Origin: Chloroflexota bacterium
GTDB taxonomy: Bacteria > Chloroflexota > Dehalococcoidia > Lucifugimonadales > JADFKI01
Direction of reading: 5' to 3'
Length of the DNA: 32,978 bases
NCBI GenBank assembly: GCA_022572805.1
Contig: JACZVF010000004.1
Coordinates: 1-32,978, forward strand
In this document: positions 31,887 through 32,978 of the stretch, piece by piece
Numbering within the stretch: position 1 is the first letter of the stretch
Layout: each line of letters begins with the position of its first letter
Translations under genes and position numbers: made by a program
Notes under the pieces: generated by a model
Seen by the model: the letters and a program-made list of their open reading frames with translations, nothing else
Databases searched by the model: none
What the model was told of the DNA's origin: nothing

Positions 31887-32399
31887 CTACGCAACGTCCG
31901 TGTGGTCGCACTGGTTATGGCCGAAGAAGGAAATCTCCCGCTGGTTTATCAGGGCGTCTATGGTGTGACGAAGCCTGCGGGACATGATTTCCGCTAAAGC
32001 CATCGTTACCTTGCATCCCAACGCCGGGTAGATCTGAAGAGCCATGCGCAGTGTCTCGGCGTCGATCTTGATTAGCTTGCTGGAATTCCATGCCACTGCG
32101 GAGAGCGTGTACTTGAATGGGTCCACCAGCGCCGACCAACCCACGGTCTCGCCAGGATAGCACAGCGTGATAGTCGTGCGCCTGGAGTGCCTCGCGTGGG
32201 GGGCCCTGATGTGTCTTTGCAAAGCAACTTTGCCTTCGGTAAGCACGTATATGTGGGAAGCGTCCTGCCCTTCGTTGAAAATCATCCCGTCTTCCGCCAC
32301 GACCGTATCGGCACAGAAGGGCATCAACACACAGAGTTCGTCTTCCGTAAGCTCACTAAACAACTCACTTCTTCTCAATAAATTTATGTGTTGAATCAT
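31887..32399 (-). CDS. Stand-alone Crp/Fnr-type cyclic-nucleotide-binding-domain protein
   Basis: The 170-residue product consists of one cNMP-binding beta-barrel domain (LFSELTEDELCVLMPFCADT, IFNEGQDASHIYVLTEGKVA, PGETVGWSALVDP) and a C-terminal helix (MALAEIMSRRLRHTIDALIN). It ends about where the Crp/Fnr DNA-binding domain would begin; only about 15 residues remain, with no helix-turn-helix. In the phosphate-binding cassette the usual Arg-Ser/Thr is Tyr-Thr (PFKYTLSAVA), so classical cAMP binding is doubtful. It may act as a regulatory subunit or adaptor. The same-strand upstream region has no visible gene. The ribosome-binding site is weak. Confidence 0.85.
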   Translation of the reverse strand: MIQHINLLRRSELFSELTEDELCVLMPFCADTVVAEDGMIFNEGQDASHIYVLTEGKVALQRHIRAPHARHSRRTTITLCYPGETVGWSALVDPFKYTLSAVAWNSSKLIKIDAETLRMALQIYPALGCKVTMALAEIMSRRLRHTIDALINQREISFFGHNQCDHTDVA

Positions 32400-32442
32400 C
32401 TATCTTCGAAATTCCTCTCCGGCTCAATTCACGCCAAACGAA

Positions 32443-32486
32443 AAAAGCCGGTCCATTGCCCTGCAAATCGGGCTTGGTCGGCTTTT
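32443..32486 (-). terminator. Minus-strand intrinsic terminator candidate
   Basis: AAAAGCCG at 32443-32450 pairs with CGGCTTTT at 32479-32486, with a nested GCCC/GGGC stem inside. Read on the minus strand, the structure is followed by a T-run (CGGCTTTTTTCG), a standard terminator. It lies upstream of the cNMP-type gene, so it would end a transcript coming from the right, where no gene is visible. Confidence 0.5.
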
Positions 32487-32902
32487 GCGTCTGATATCTT
32501 CTAAACGCTACCCCAGCTTCCCTTAATGAAAGCGTCCACGCGGTATTGATCCATCCACACTAATAAAAGATATTGATATAGGTTGTTAAAGTAGGACGTT
32601 AGATTTCTAAAGGAAAATAAACTACCGGCCGAAATTTGTCAACATTGTGTTTAGCTTCACAATATTGGCATAACAAACGTATTCCTGACCTTTGCTACGT
32701 GGCTATGATGCCTGACCCACAATGAATATGAGGCAGGACTGGTGGTCCCGCCTCAATTGTGCGGCAGAAAAACCATGACTCGATTGCCATAAATTCAAAC
32801 CCAGGGCGTCTGCAGGCGGGTTGCCGTTTCAGACATGATATTTTCAACCTCATCATTTTTCACCTCAAATGGTGAAAAACGAAAATAAAGACTAAGTAAC
32901 AA
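32487..32902. other. AT-rich region without a supported gene; hairpin at 32856-32879
   Basis: TTTTTCACC at 32856-32864 pairs perfectly with GGTGAAAAA at 32871-32879 around a six-base loop, reading as a possible bidirectional terminator. The remaining bases are clearly AT-richer than the rest of the window and contain no ORF that I would support. Confidence 0.45.
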
Positions 32903-32978
32903 TCTCAAAACGGCGGATGCCTTGTTCCCACCTACCCTGGGGGCTCTTGTTCTTGGGGGCACATCCCCCAGGCCCTCT
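32903..32978. repeat. Dispersed repeat, copy B, cut by the right edge
   Basis: This matches copy A from TCTCAAAA through GCGGATGCCTTGT and CCCTGGGGGCTCTTGTTC to CCAGGCCCTCT, in the same orientation. The window ends exactly where copy A continues into its hairpin, so the full length is unknown. Confidence 0.75.

Overview
The window most likely comes from a Chloroflexota bacterium of the Dehalococcoidia/SAR202 kind. The evidence is a bacterial housekeeping set (MutS, RsgA, CoaD, RsmD, GreA, LysS, a SigB/SigF-type sigma factor) beside genes for an archaeal-type archaellum motor. Archaella are known outside Archaea mainly from Chloroflexota. This is an inference from gene content; there is no rRNA in the window. 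I found no tRNA, CRISPR array, transposase or complete insertion sequence.

Layout. 1-422 (-): a gene cut by the left edge. 598-3195: mutS. 3201-5529 (-): a small zinc-ribbon protein, a DivIVA-like coiled-coil protein and a LuxR-type response regulator. 5530-6110: a divergent control region with a 26-bp tandem repeat and a dyad. 6111-13993 (+): a probable single operon of archaellin, an ArlCDE-like protein, two ArlF/ArlG-family stator proteins and the ArlJ platform. It continues into a short acidic protein, a PAS histidine kinase with a C-terminal receiver, and a degenerate receiver. 14009-15472 (-): a divergent CaCA-like exchanger.

15803-19113 (+): a LysR regulator and two adjacent genes corresponding to the two halves of animal D-glutamate cyclase (DUF1445 and DUF4392). 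19187-20026 (-): a sigma factor. 20535-21968 (+): a CehA/McbA-type metallohydrolase. 22253-23473 (+): rsgA behind a structured leader. 23659-24865 (+): a cysteine-rich PadR repressor and ArsM, an arsenic methylation unit with a consensus promoter and palindromic operator candidates. 24937-26633 (-): rsmD, coaD and a second DivIVA-like coiled-coil gene. 27311-27817 (+): an unknown protein with a Pro/Arg-rich tail. 28027-30228 (+): greA (without its catalytic acids), lysS and a small protein. 30793-31737 (+): a collagen-like lipoprotein. 31887-32399 (-): a stand-alone cyclic-nucleotide-binding-type domain. Two copies of a dispersed repeat lie at 30413 and 32903, the second running off the right edge.

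The main discovery candidate is the archaellum locus. Its filament protein carries a jelly-roll-like insertion, the ATPase genes (arlH, arlI) are not in the locus, and two-component signalling genes appear to be co-transcribed with it.
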